A stretch of 40,275 bases of DNA from Candidatus Thorarchaeota archaeon (lineage in GTDB: Archaea > Asgardarchaeota > Thorarchaeia > Thorarchaeales > Thorarchaeaceae). The notes under the pieces are model-generated. The model was not told the DNA's origin and made no database searches. It worked only from the letters and a program-made list of their open reading frames with translations. Shown in pieces: positions 7,653-15,185 of the stretch; position 1 is the first letter of the stretch, and every line of letters begins with the position of its first letter. The position numbers and the translations under genes were made by a program. The stretch is from positions 1-40,275 of the forward strand of contig JAEORX010000012.1 of assembly GCA_016840685.1 (NCBI GenBank). The letters are read 5' to 3'.

Positions 7653-9230
7653 CTACTTCTTTTTCTTGACCGTCTTCTTGACGACTTTCCTTGCATCCTT
7701 GAGGATTCTTTCTGCACGTTCAATACTGAGCCCATCAATCTTCTGGGCTAGCCTTTGAGCAGACTCACCAGCTAACTGGGCGGCGGACTCATAGCCCGCC
7801 GCATTCAATTTCTTCTCTAGGCTTTCCCCAATGCCCGAAACTCGTCGGAGGGGGAGCATCTCCTTAAACTCATCACCCAAGATAGCATCCATCTCGCTAT
7901 CGCTAATTTCACTACCTGCATCAATGATATCTATCTGACTTCGAATTGACGCAAAGTCATCAGCCTGCACAAATGCATCAACTGTCCTTTTCACCTGGCG
8001 TTCGTCAAATCCGAAATCTAAATCCTCCATCTCAATTTCCCGGGTCAATGCTGTTGGCAGGGGACCAGTCAAGAAAAGGGCGATCAATGACAGAAGTATT
8101 GCAACCTGACCTCCGAAAACAGACAATAACTCTGGTGTAGTGAAAACTATACCAAATACTACAGCATTAAGATCCAAAGCCCAGAATAGAGTAATATATC
8201 CCAGGAAAAAGAACCAATATAGAGACACTCTAGTACCCTTGGTCTTTATTGAACCAATCTCAGGCCATATGAGAAACAGGCAAAGCCCAAGTAGAAAGCC
8301 TTCAACAAATCTCTCTGATATCAATAACCAGTTTAGTAGATTCGCTGCATAGAGGGACGACCCAAAGATTGTCAATAGACCCATTAACAACACGACGAAC
8401 CGAAAGGCTGTCTTTCTCCCAATCTGATCTGCAATTATTCCAGACAATATGATTGCTACAACAAGAGGAATATACTCAAGAAAGCGTGGATTAAAATCAA
8501 CTGAATTACTTAGAGAAATGAATGTGGGATTAAGATCTTTGAGTGCCTGTTTTGTGACCAAGAACCAAAGCATGTGAGCCCCCATTATCAGTGTAAGTGG
8601 AATGAAGTATTTGAATGAACTACCAGAGATCCCAAGAAGTGCTCGAGGGACTCTCCATGGTCGAAATGCCATTGATATGATGATAGCTATTAATGATATC
8701 AAGGCAGGAAGAGCGATAGTGTCAGAGTCCAGAGTTATATTGCTCTCATTGAGAAACTGAAAGAAAAGGGAGAATACGATTGCAACCGTTAGAAAGACTG
8801 CGACTGTCCGGGCTCGAAATCGGACTACAACACTCTGACTTATCCTCAGAGTCCAAGAAAGCAGCATCAGAATGAGACTCGCAAAGGAAGAGGTTGCTAA
8901 TAAAATCCCAAACATCTCCGAGATACTTGAAACGACATTCAATTCGTTGATTAAGCCAAGTAGACTGGGGATGAGAGCAGCCAGATACATCAGCTGATCG
9001 TGCTTTCGAACCCTATCCACGAGTAATCCAAATGGAATCATTAAGATTGTCGCTGCGAGAGCGCCATATCCAAGAAGTCCGAGATGATCCTGCAGAGAAA
9101 GCGAGCCTTCGAATAGCGAGCCTGAAACGAAACCTGTGATGACATAGATTGCGAATGCAAACGGAACAGCAATGAGGATATAGATCAACACTGTCTTAAA
9201 CGGAAATTCTCGGTACTCCAACAAGACCAT
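7653..9230 (-). CDS. MFS-type transporter with C-terminal helix-hairpin-helix domain
   Basis: This is a 525-aa membrane protein with about 12 hydrophobic helices in residues 10-400. MFS character shows in SGIIADQIGRKTAF, close to the loop motif G-x-L-a-D-x-x-G-R-k, and in a weaker copy after the second helix. The substrate is unknown. After an acidic linker, residues 450-515 form a HhH2/SAM-like domain (RRVSGIGESLEKKLNAAGYESAAQLA) ending in a lysine-rich tail. Such a domain is usual in DNA-binding proteins and odd on a transporter, though it may bind protein or nucleotide here. ATG at 9230 follows AGGTGAGT, and a GTG two codons earlier (9236) is an alternative start. The gene ends 8 bases from mtd, convergently. 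Confidence 0.75.
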   Translation of the reverse strand: MVLLEYREFPFKTVLIYILIAVPFAFAIYVITGFVSGSLFEGSLSLQDHLGLLGYGALAATILMIPFGLLVDRVRKHDQLMYLAALIPSLLGLINELNVVSSISEMFGILLATSSFASLILMLLSWTLRISQSVVVRFRARTVAVFLTVAIVFSLFFQFLNESNITLDSDTIALPALISLIAIIISMAFRPWRVPRALLGISGSSFKYFIPLTLIMGAHMLWFLVTKQALKDLNPTFISLSNSVDFNPRFLEYIPLVVAIILSGIIADQIGRKTAFRFVVLLMGLLTIFGSSLYAANLLNWLLISERFVEGFLLGLCLFLIWPEIGSIKTKGTRVSLYWFFFLGYITLFWALDLNAVVFGIVFTTPELLSVFGGQVAILLSLIALFLTGPLPTALTREIEMEDLDFGFDERQVKRTVDAFVQADDFASIRSQIDIIDAGSEISDSEMDAILGDEFKEMLPLRRVSGIGESLEKKLNAAGYESAAQLAGESAQRLAQKIDGLSIERAERILKDARKVVKKTVKKKK

Positions 9231-9351
9231 ACTCACCTGTCACGCAGAGCGATTCATAACAACGATATGGATGTTTCGAGCTTATCTAATAGTTCACAGG
9301 CGATATCTTAAAGACCCTACAAAATCTGCGCAATGGCAGGAGTGAAGGTAC

Positions 9352-10260
9352 TTGGTCGAAAAACTCGGTATTCATGAGTTTATGGTTCTTACAAGCGGTG
9401 GAAGTCCAATATTCCATTTCTCAAAGACGGAAACAAGAAAGCTTGATGAATTACTTTCGGGATTTCTAAGTGCAATTACAAGCTTCGCAACCGAGTTTGG
9501 AGAGAAATCAGTACAGAGTCTATCCTTTGAAGGTTCTGAGCTCCTTTATGAGCAGTTTGGGACCGATTATCTGTTCATCTTCCTAGTGGAGTCGGGTTCT
9601 TCAGAAAAAGTTCTCAGAGTCGTTTTACGAGAATTAAGTAAGAGATTCGTAGCTAGATATCAAACTGAGCTGAAGATGGACATTCCCGTCCTTGATGTCT
9701 TTATGGATTTTGAGAAAGATGTCCGAGGAGTTTTTTCATATTATGAAGGTATACTAATTGTAATGTCGAGCCTGAGTGCTTTTGTCATTCCAGAGGTGAA
9801 GAAAGAGAATCTGGACATGGCAATAAGAGCTAGAGGATTTCTCGATGAGTTCCATAGAGACCTAGGAAACACTGGAAATCGAGTACTATCAGCAATCGAT
9901 GGAAAGACATCGATTCATAAGATTGGTAGAACGCTAGGGATCTCTGAGTCAGAAATATCAGAGATTATAGAGTACCTCGCCATCAGGGGACTGCTAAGAG
10001 TTTCAAAGCTCTGTCCAATAATACAAGAGAAAGATGCACGATTCAATGCCTATCTTGATCTCATCGGACTACCCAATAAGGAATACCAGCTTCTAGAGCG
10101 TGCAAAATCGTTATGCACTGGAAACAGGTCTCTAGTAGAGATAAGTGAGCGACTTGGTGTTATTCCTGATCAGCTCTATGACGTACTTGAAAAGCTTGGA
10201 GATGGAGTTGATTGGAATCTTATAGAGGTAAGTGGATTGGTTGATGAACTAGAAGCCTGA
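9352..10260 (+). CDS. Longin-like domain plus two winged-helix domains, paralogue A
   Basis: This is a 302-aa protein of unknown function. The start is TTG at 9352, behind AGGAGTGA, with an in-frame stop just upstream. Residues 1-105 (SPIFHFSKTETRKLDELLSG then FLSAITSFATEFGEKSV) follow the beta-beta-helix-beta layout of longin domains. The helix FLSAI-x-SFA resembles the first longin of Mon1-type proteins; this is pattern likeness only. After a mixed helical middle, residues about 175-222 (DGKTSIHKIGRTLGISESEISEIIEYLAIRGLLRV) and 240-295 look like winged helices. It is clearly paralogous to the next gene, sharing the longin block, the winged-helix block and an SK/AKLxPIxxxxDxRFxAxLxxIG linker. 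It is probably co-directional with the MinD-type ATPase downstream. Confidence 0.75.
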   Translation: MVEKLGIHEFMVLTSGGSPIFHFSKTETRKLDELLSGFLSAITSFATEFGEKSVQSLSFEGSELLYEQFGTDYLFIFLVESGSSEKVLRVVLRELSKRFVARYQTELKMDIPVLDVFMDFEKDVRGVFSYYEGILIVMSSLSAFVIPEVKKENLDMAIRARGFLDEFHRDLGNTGNRVLSAIDGKTSIHKIGRTLGISESEISEIIEYLAIRGLLRVSKLCPIIQEKDARFNAYLDLIGLPNKEYQLLERAKSLCTGNRSLVEISERLGVIPDQLYDVLEKLGDGVDWNLIEVSGLVDELEA

Positions 10261-10286
10261 ATTTAAGCCATCTATTTTTTAACAAA

Positions 10287-10294
10287 GATATTAA
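10287..10294 (+). promoter_or_regulatory. TATA-like element before paralogue B
   Basis: GATATTAAG follows a run of six T that may end transcription of the gene before it. A start site about 26 bases on would leave a leader near 30 nt before the TTG at 10345. The match is modest. Confidence 0.3.
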
Positions 10295-10331
10295 GAGCCT
10301 TCGCGTCCCTCTTGAGGCGCTCGTGCTGTTT

Positions 10332-10344
10332 GGAGGCCACCTCC
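10332..10344 (+). promoter_or_regulatory. Shine-Dalgarno inside a perfect 5-bp hairpin
   Basis: GGAGG (10332-10336) is followed after CCA by its exact complement CCTCC (10340-10344), directly before the TTG start at 10345. The hairpin would hide the ribosome binding site when folded. The same element supports the TTG as the start of paralogue B. Confidence 0.5.
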
Positions 10345-11622
10345 TTGGTGAAAGAGATTATTGTTCTCCGTGAAACTGGTATACTGCTCTTCCATTATAG
10401 TGTGAGTGGAACACGGAGACTGGATGAACTTGCTGCCGCATTTCTCTCTGCCGTAGGTTCATTTGCCCAAGAGGTGGGCCAAGACAGGATAACTGTCATG
10501 TCCTTCGCCAAGAATAAGCTGGTATGGGAACGTAAGGGAGACCTCTACTTTATAGCTCTCGTATCAGAGGAAGACAGTGGAGAAATCCATCGAGTGATAC
10601 TGCAAGATCTCGCAGAGCAATTTGTGAGTATGTTCTACTCCGATTTAAGGAGAGAACTTCCTGACTCCAAAAAGTTTCGTGCTTTTGCTGATGTTGTTGA
10701 GGTGACCCTCCAGAAGTTTGATGGTATCCCAGGATTGGCACGCCGATATAAGACGATACTCTTGCCATCACAAGACTTGAATAAGCTAAAACGAGTCCTA
10801 TCTGAAGTGGAGGTTAATCGAGACATTTTACGAGGCGGGATGGTTACTTCAGATGGTTATGTTGCTGTGTCAAATCTAAGAGCATATGAACTAGAAGCGG
10901 TTTTGGACTTCATCCCTATAGTGAAAGATAAAGCAGAAATGAAAGAACACTCTAGTCTAGAGAAAGGAACAGCATTCCTTCTTATTCAAGTTCCTAAGAA
11001 AGGGATTTCTGCCTTTGTCGTTAAACTTGGACTATCAGAGAAGACCTACCTTGAACTTGTGAATCCCTTTGTTTCTTCGCTACAACTCACCAGTTTTGGC
11101 AATGCGAGGAAGTTTGAACCCGATAAGGTGGAGGGTCCAATCTCTTTCTATGACCATGACGCAGTTGAAGCAACGATGTCAGCCGAAGATATGAGACGCG
11201 AAACAAAGATGGCGCTCTCATCGTTTTCTGAAAGCGTTCAAGCAGGAGCATTAAGAATGGTTAATGCTATTGGAGGAACATCAACGGTAGCTGAGATTCA
11301 TGAGGCAAGTGGTCTGATTAGGGAACAGGCGGATGAAGTTCTTGCGCAACTTATAGCTAAGGAAATTGTCCGAATAGCGAAATTATTTCCCATTATGGAG
11401 GATAGAGATCAAAGATTTGCGGCATTCCTTGAGGTCATAGGAATTAAGAAAAAGGACTATGATGTCGTTGAATCAATCTGGAAATACTGCAATGGCAGTC
11501 TTTCAGTAAGAGAAATTGAAGAACGGTCTGGAATTCCTGCATCAAGAATATTGGAAGTTCTTCGATCCTTAGGAAATCATGTTGAATGGCCAAAAGAACG
11601 GGTGCTTAGTCATGTCAGGTAA
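10345..11622 (+). CDS. Longin-like, roadblock-like and two winged-helix domains, paralogue B
   Basis: This is a 425-aa protein of unknown function. I start it at TTG 10345 (alternative GTG 10348) because GGAGG lies 8 nt upstream and the sequence then aligns with paralogue A from its first residue. Residues 1-105 are longin-like (GILLFHYSVSGTRRLDELAA, FLSAVGSFAQEVG, GDLYFIALVSEED). Residues 162-250 form an added domain, GGMVTSDGYVAVSN through KGISAFVVKLG, with a roadblock/LC7-like layout. This domain is absent from paralogue A and accounts for the extra length. Winged helices follow at about 300-350 and 365-418. It overlaps the MinD-type ATPase gene by 11 bases, so the two are translationally coupled and probably work together. 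Domain names are inferred from pattern, not from a search. Confidence 0.78.
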   Translation: MVKEIIVLRETGILLFHYSVSGTRRLDELAAAFLSAVGSFAQEVGQDRITVMSFAKNKLVWERKGDLYFIALVSEEDSGEIHRVILQDLAEQFVSMFYSDLRRELPDSKKFRAFADVVEVTLQKFDGIPGLARRYKTILLPSQDLNKLKRVLSEVEVNRDILRGGMVTSDGYVAVSNLRAYELEAVLDFIPIVKDKAEMKEHSSLEKGTAFLLIQVPKKGISAFVVKLGLSEKTYLELVNPFVSSLQLTSFGNARKFEPDKVEGPISFYDHDAVEATMSAEDMRRETKMALSSFSESVQAGALRMVNAIGGTSTVAEIHEASGLIREQADEVLAQLIAKEIVRIAKLFPIMEDRDQRFAAFLEVIGIKKKDYDVVESIWKYCNGSLSVREIEERSGIPASRILEVLRSLGNHVEWPKERVLSHVR

Positions 11623-12364
11623 GATAATCTCAATTCATAGTTTTAGGGGTGGAACAGGGAAGTCCAACATCGCAGCAAACCTAGCAGCAGCTGCAGCCCT
11701 AGATGGTAAACGGGTTGCTGTCATGGATACGGATATGGCATCGCCAGGAATTCACGTCATCTTCGGTCTTGGTAGGGAGAAAATGAAATACACTCTCAAT
11801 GACTACCTAAGAGGATCATGCGATATTACAGATGCCTGCATGGACCTGACTCAGAGACTGAACATAAAGAGAGGAAAGCTGTTCCTTATTCCAAGCTCAA
11901 TGACAGCTACAGAAATCACCCGAATTCTTAGAGAAGGCTATGAAGTCGGCGACCTCAAGAAAGGGTTTACTGATGTCATTAAGAGTAAAGATCTGGACTA
12001 TCTTATCATCGACACGCATCCAGGGCTTGACCGAGAAACATTGCTATCAATGGCTACTGCAGATTATCTCTTTGTCGTTGCGAGAATTGATGAACAAGAC
12101 CTACTTGGCACTGCAGCGACTCTGAGTGTCGCCAGAAAACTACAGGTTCCTGATATTCGAATCATAATAAACAAAAAACCTGGAATCTATGAGAACAAGG
12201 CAATTATCTCAGAAGTCGAGAAGAAATTCAAAACAACTGTTGCGACAATAATCCCATTACTCCCACTTCTAATTGAGGCAGGAAGTCGCTACGTTGTCAC
12301 TCTACGACATCCAGACAGTGAGTTCACCAAGAATATTGATGAGATATACAGGTTGTTAAAATAA
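11612..12364 (+). CDS. ParA/MinD-family ATPase
   Basis: This is a 250-aa deviant-Walker ATPase of the ParA/MinD/SIMIBI class, whose members dimerise on ATP and position partner proteins or DNA. The P-loop is FRGGTGKSN at residues 11-19. The signature lysine that usually opens the motif (KGGxGK) is arginine here. Switch regions show as VMDTDMASPG and LIIDTHPGLD. The ATG at 11612 lies inside the end of the preceding longin-like gene, with GGGTG about 7 nt upstream, so the pair is translationally coupled. No amphipathic MinD-like membrane-targeting helix is obvious at the C-terminus (DEIYRLLK). The context suggests it drives or switches the longin/winged-helix proteins. Assignment to plain MinD is not supported. 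Confidence 0.88.
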   Translation: MSGKIISIHSFRGGTGKSNIAANLAAAAALDGKRVAVMDTDMASPGIHVIFGLGREKMKYTLNDYLRGSCDITDACMDLTQRLNIKRGKLFLIPSSMTATEITRILREGYEVGDLKKGFTDVIKSKDLDYLIIDTHPGLDRETLLSMATADYLFVVARIDEQDLLGTAATLSVARKLQVPDIRIIINKKPGIYENKAIISEVEKKFKTTVATIIPLLPLLIEAGSRYVVTLRHPDSEFTKNIDEIYRLLK

Positions 12365-12369
12365 CGATT

Positions 12370-12495
12370 CTATCCAATTATCCGAGGAATGTAGATTACC
12401 GCAAGCGCGAGGAGAAGCAGAATTAGGCAGATCACTAGAATCAAAGGAAGAAGAATATCTGGGGATGTATTTTCCTCAGTTGTCAACTTAATCAT
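12370..12495 (-). CDS. Small single-span membrane peptide, 41 aa
   Basis: The ORF runs from ATG 12495 to TAG and encodes a short polar N-terminus (MIKLTTEENTSPD), one strong hydrophobic helix (about residues 14-36, rich in I, L and V) and a short tail IPRIIG. The peptide shape (acidic outside, hydrophobic core, one Arg after it) looks like a real membrane protein. A CATATAGTTT stretch about 30 nt upstream may be a TATA element for a near-leaderless mRNA; no good SD sequence is present. It fills most of an otherwise empty 230-base gap, ending 5 bases from the ATPase gene, convergently. No family was recognised. Confidence 0.42.
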   Translation of the reverse strand: MIKLTTEENTSPDILLPLILVICLILLLLALAVIYIPRIIG

Positions 12496-12596
12496 GCCTG
12501 TGATTACTTTAGAGCCAAACTATATGAAATTGGTCCTTAACAAAAAGCTTCTAATTAACAAAGGCGTTTCAAGCGACAATCGGAGGTCCCAATAGT

Positions 12597-13046
12597 ATGA
12601 ATATCGAAGTGAGACTCGCAACAGCCCAGGATAGGTCATTGATTGAAGAGTTCTATGTTCGCGAAGGAAAGAATTTCCAACAGCTGATTTTACACTCATC
12701 TTCTACCCCACTTGGAGCTAGTATTGAAACAATGTTCATCATTGCTATTACTCGGGGAATGGTTGTTGCAGCCTTGAAGCTCGATATTGCAAAAGATCCT
12801 GCAATGGGACGTGTAGGCTTTATACGATACTTCGAAATCGAGGATGAGCTTGAAGAAACAGACATAGGTCAAAAAATGTTAGAAAAAACAAGCGAAATCG
12901 CTGAGGAGAGAAAACTATACGCATTAGATGCAATCTTTGATATCTCCAGAGAAGACCTCTTCGAACTCTACACTGAATCTGGATATGAAGAAGAGAGAAA
13001 GGAAGTCTGGCTTCGCAAAAACTTTCGCCTTAGTGCTTTTGAATGA
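12597..13046 (+). CDS. GNAT-like acetyltransferase fold protein
   Basis: This 149-aa protein resembles a GNAT N-acetyltransferase, which transfers acetyl from acetyl-CoA. The opening VRLATAQDRSLIEEFY is the usual first strand and helix. A central beta pair (MFIIAITRGMVVAALKLDIA) follows. The acetyl-CoA-loop region reads ETDIGQKMLEKTSEIAEERK, where D-I-G-Q-K-M-L stands for the R/Q-x-x-G-x-G/A loop, imperfectly. The final ELYTESGYEEERKEVWLRK matches the closing GNAT block (FYxxxGFxxxxxxxxMxK). GGAGGT lies about 10 nt before the ATG. The weak loop means catalytic activity is uncertain. Confidence 0.68.
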   Translation: MNIEVRLATAQDRSLIEEFYVREGKNFQQLILHSSSTPLGASIETMFIIAITRGMVVAALKLDIAKDPAMGRVGFIRYFEIEDELEETDIGQKMLEKTSEIAEERKLYALDAIFDISREDLFELYTESGYEEERKEVWLRKNFRLSAFE

Positions 13047-13051
13047 AGAAC

Positions 13052-14866
13052 TTATGAAACAAGTGAATCCAATCCTAGCTTCCTAATGGTTTCCCTTGTA
13101 GGAACACCGCGCTTATCCCATCCTCTGAGTTCATAATATAGGTCAAGAGACCTTTCAAAATCATTCTGGTCAATGAACGATCTCATTCCTTTTGAAGGGC
13201 CAATCGTTTCAGTCTCCCAGAACCGAGGTGGAAGGCTATCATCATTTCGAGTTATACCTTCATTGATATTGAACAACCGGATAAGTGTTTCAATACGCTG
13301 TCCAAACAAAGAAACAAGGTTATCATCATACTGAACACCTGTTGCAGAATTCAATAGCTGTACTTTCTCTTCTCTGGACAACGGGAAGTGCCATGTGAAA
13401 TGACAAACAATTAGGGAATCCGTCAGAATTTTAGTATCTCGTTCAGTGACCATAGACTCAATCACATCAAGTGCAGAAGCATCGGGTTTATCGGTTGTCT
13501 GTGGCCATCCACGTAAATGACTTGAGCCAACATCTGCTGTGGCATATGAGAGACCAAGTCCTCGTTTTCCCCTTGGATCCCATGCAGCTGTTTCTAAACC
13601 CTTTACATGGACTGCAAGTTTTTCGCTCCCACGTCCAATTCTTTCTGCTGCACTTCGAACACCAGAAGCCAATAAATCACCTATTCCTTTTCTGAAGGCT
13701 ATTTTCCGCATCAGTTTGAGTGCAGATTCTACATCACCAAATCTTATGGGGAATCCAATCTCATCCTCATTCAGGATGCCATTTTCAAAGGCATCCATAG
13801 TGAAACCAATGACTGATCCAGTACTAATAGTGTCAAGACCCAAATCATCAGCGAGGTAGTTTAACTTGAAGACTGATTGTGCATCGTTAATTCCAAGATT
13901 ACCACCACACAAACCATAGGTTTCATACTCTGGAGTTGATTCTACTTCAGTACCAGGATTGCTGGGGTCCTCCGTCTTGTAAGAATGGGTACATCGAATT
14001 ATGCAATGGGGACAAGAGAGATGATTTCCAGTCATCCACTTCTCGGTTTCAGAAGGAGTGAGTGATTCATAACCCTCAAAGAATGTATTTTGCCAGTTCC
14101 TAGTTGGAAATTGACCGCGTTCATTTGCTACCTCAACAAGAACTGCAGTACCATAGTCCTTGAATCCATAATCCGTTTTATCATTCCATCTCTTAGATAT
14201 TATCACTCTTAGCGAATTAAAGGTAGTAGGATTTGCTACACTCATTTTTTTGGTGCCTCTAGCTACAACACCCTTGAGGTTCTTTGATCCAAGAACAGCT
14301 CCTGCACCTCCACGTCCCGTCTGGTGAGCTAGTTCGCAACAACCGGTTGCCATAGGAACAAGGTTTTCGCCTGCAGGACCAATCACATATACAGCAGAGT
14401 TCTTTGGTGATGAGTCATGGAGAAGTCTAGTTGCCTCCTGAGTGCCTTTGCCCCAAAGATACTCAGCATCAACGAAGCTTACTTTGTCATCTTCAAGTAA
14501 AAGGGTAGTAGGAGTTTCTGATTTACCTCGAATTGCGAGCGCATCATGACCAGTGTTTTTGATCTCACGACCTAAGGGACCTCCGCAATGTGAATCCAAA
14601 AATAGTCCAGTAAGTGGGGATTTCGTAACCAGAGTCCATCGACCAATCATGACTCCAGGTAGTCCTTGAAGAGGTCCTGACAAAAACAGAAGTATGTTGT
14701 TGGAGCCGAGAGGGTCAGTTTCCGGTTTCAGCTCACGATACAGCAGGTAGGCACCAAGTCCTTTTCCTCCAACAAAAGTGGAATAGGTGTCAAGAGGCAA
14801 ACTCTCAGTATAGGATCTCTTGTCCGTTAAATCAACCCATAATATCCTACCATTCCATCCATTCAT
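13052..14866 (-). CDS. aor: Aldehyde:ferredoxin oxidoreductase, tungstopterin type
   Basis: This 604-aa enzyme belongs to the AOR family. Members oxidise aldehydes to acids with ferredoxin as acceptor, using tungsten bis-pterin and one 4Fe-4S cluster, in the cytoplasm. The first residues, MNGWNGRILWVDLT, are typical. Cluster ligands are C-x2-C-x3-C at Cys285, Cys288 and Cys292 plus Cys488 in DSLIVCHF. Pterin-binding stretches include FVGGKGLGAYLL (31-42) and DPRGKRGLGLSYAT (430-443). Length is normal (about 600-620). Which aldehyde it uses cannot be told; AOR, FOR and GAPOR subfamilies need a tree. A 49-aa conserved-looking gene lies 30 bases upstream on the same strand and probably shares its transcript. 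Confidence 0.95.
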   Translation of the reverse strand: MNGWNGRILWVDLTDKRSYTESLPLDTYSTFVGGKGLGAYLLYRELKPETDPLGSNNILLFLSGPLQGLPGVMIGRWTLVTKSPLTGLFLDSHCGGPLGREIKNTGHDALAIRGKSETPTTLLLEDDKVSFVDAEYLWGKGTQEATRLLHDSSPKNSAVYVIGPAGENLVPMATGCCELAHQTGRGGAGAVLGSKNLKGVVARGTKKMSVANPTTFNSLRVIISKRWNDKTDYGFKDYGTAVLVEVANERGQFPTRNWQNTFFEGYESLTPSETEKWMTGNHLSCPHCIIRCTHSYKTEDPSNPGTEVESTPEYETYGLCGGNLGINDAQSVFKLNYLADDLGLDTISTGSVIGFTMDAFENGILNEDEIGFPIRFGDVESALKLMRKIAFRKGIGDLLASGVRSAAERIGRGSEKLAVHVKGLETAAWDPRGKRGLGLSYATADVGSSHLRGWPQTTDKPDASALDVIESMVTERDTKILTDSLIVCHFTWHFPLSREEKVQLLNSATGVQYDDNLVSLFGQRIETLIRLFNINEGITRNDDSLPPRFWETETIGPSKGMRSFIDQNDFERSLDLYYELRGWDKRGVPTRETIRKLGLDSLVS

Positions 14867-14896
14867 CGCGAAACCACATCCAAATAATGCTTGTTT

Positions 14897-15046
14897 CTAC
14901 TCAATCTCAACTAGGTTTATCGATTCCAAATCAATATCTCGGAGATTCGAGAGGATTGCCATAAGTACGTCACTGAGTATGTTGGCAACGAATTCATTCA
15001 TTTCAATTCGCTTTCCCTTGACATAGAGTTCAAAATCTGATCCCAT
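14897..15046 (-). CDS. Small conserved-looking protein upstream of AOR, 49 aa
   Basis: Starting at ATG 15046, behind GGTGG at 6 nt, this protein reads like a folded small domain. A beta hairpin (DFELYVKGKRIEMNEFV) is followed by a helix (NILSDVLMAILSNLRDI) and a final strand (ESINLVEIE). I recall similar short proteins (V-x-G-K-x-I-x-M/L-N-x-F-V) in other archaea but cannot name a family. It has no C-terminal Gly-Gly, so it is not a MoaD-type sulfur carrier. It lies 30 bases before AOR on the same strand, so a role in AOR assembly or regulation is possible but unproven. Confidence 0.65.
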   Translation of the reverse strand: MGSDFELYVKGKRIEMNEFVANILSDVLMAILSNLRDIDLESINLVEIE

Positions 15047-15120
15047 GCAATACCACCTTTTTCGATTTGTTATGCTAGAGGGTGTATTAAGTCTTACACA
15101 GAAGCACTGTCCGATACGCA

Positions 15121-15126
15121 TTTATA
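15121..15126 (+). promoter_or_regulatory. TATA-like box in the AOR/membrane-protein divergent region
   Basis: CGCATTTATACC reads as a TATA box for the plus-strand membrane protein (start 15186). In reverse it reads GGTATAAATG and could also serve the minus-strand 49-aa/AOR unit, though a second minus candidate, TTAATAC near 15088, is better spaced. Confidence 0.4.
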
Positions 15127-15185
15127 CCCCTCATCTTCGTACCATCAAAACTAATGGTCACCATCACCAAATGAGGAAATCAGAC

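Noticed and set aside
9352-11622. Direct assignment of the paralogues as Mon1/Ccz1 orthologues
   Set aside because: Only a short pattern likeness in one domain is seen; the winged-helix tails do not fit Mon1 or Ccz1.
14897-15046. MoaD/ThiS-type sulfur carrier next to AOR
   Set aside because: There is no C-terminal Gly-Gly and the strand order looks different.
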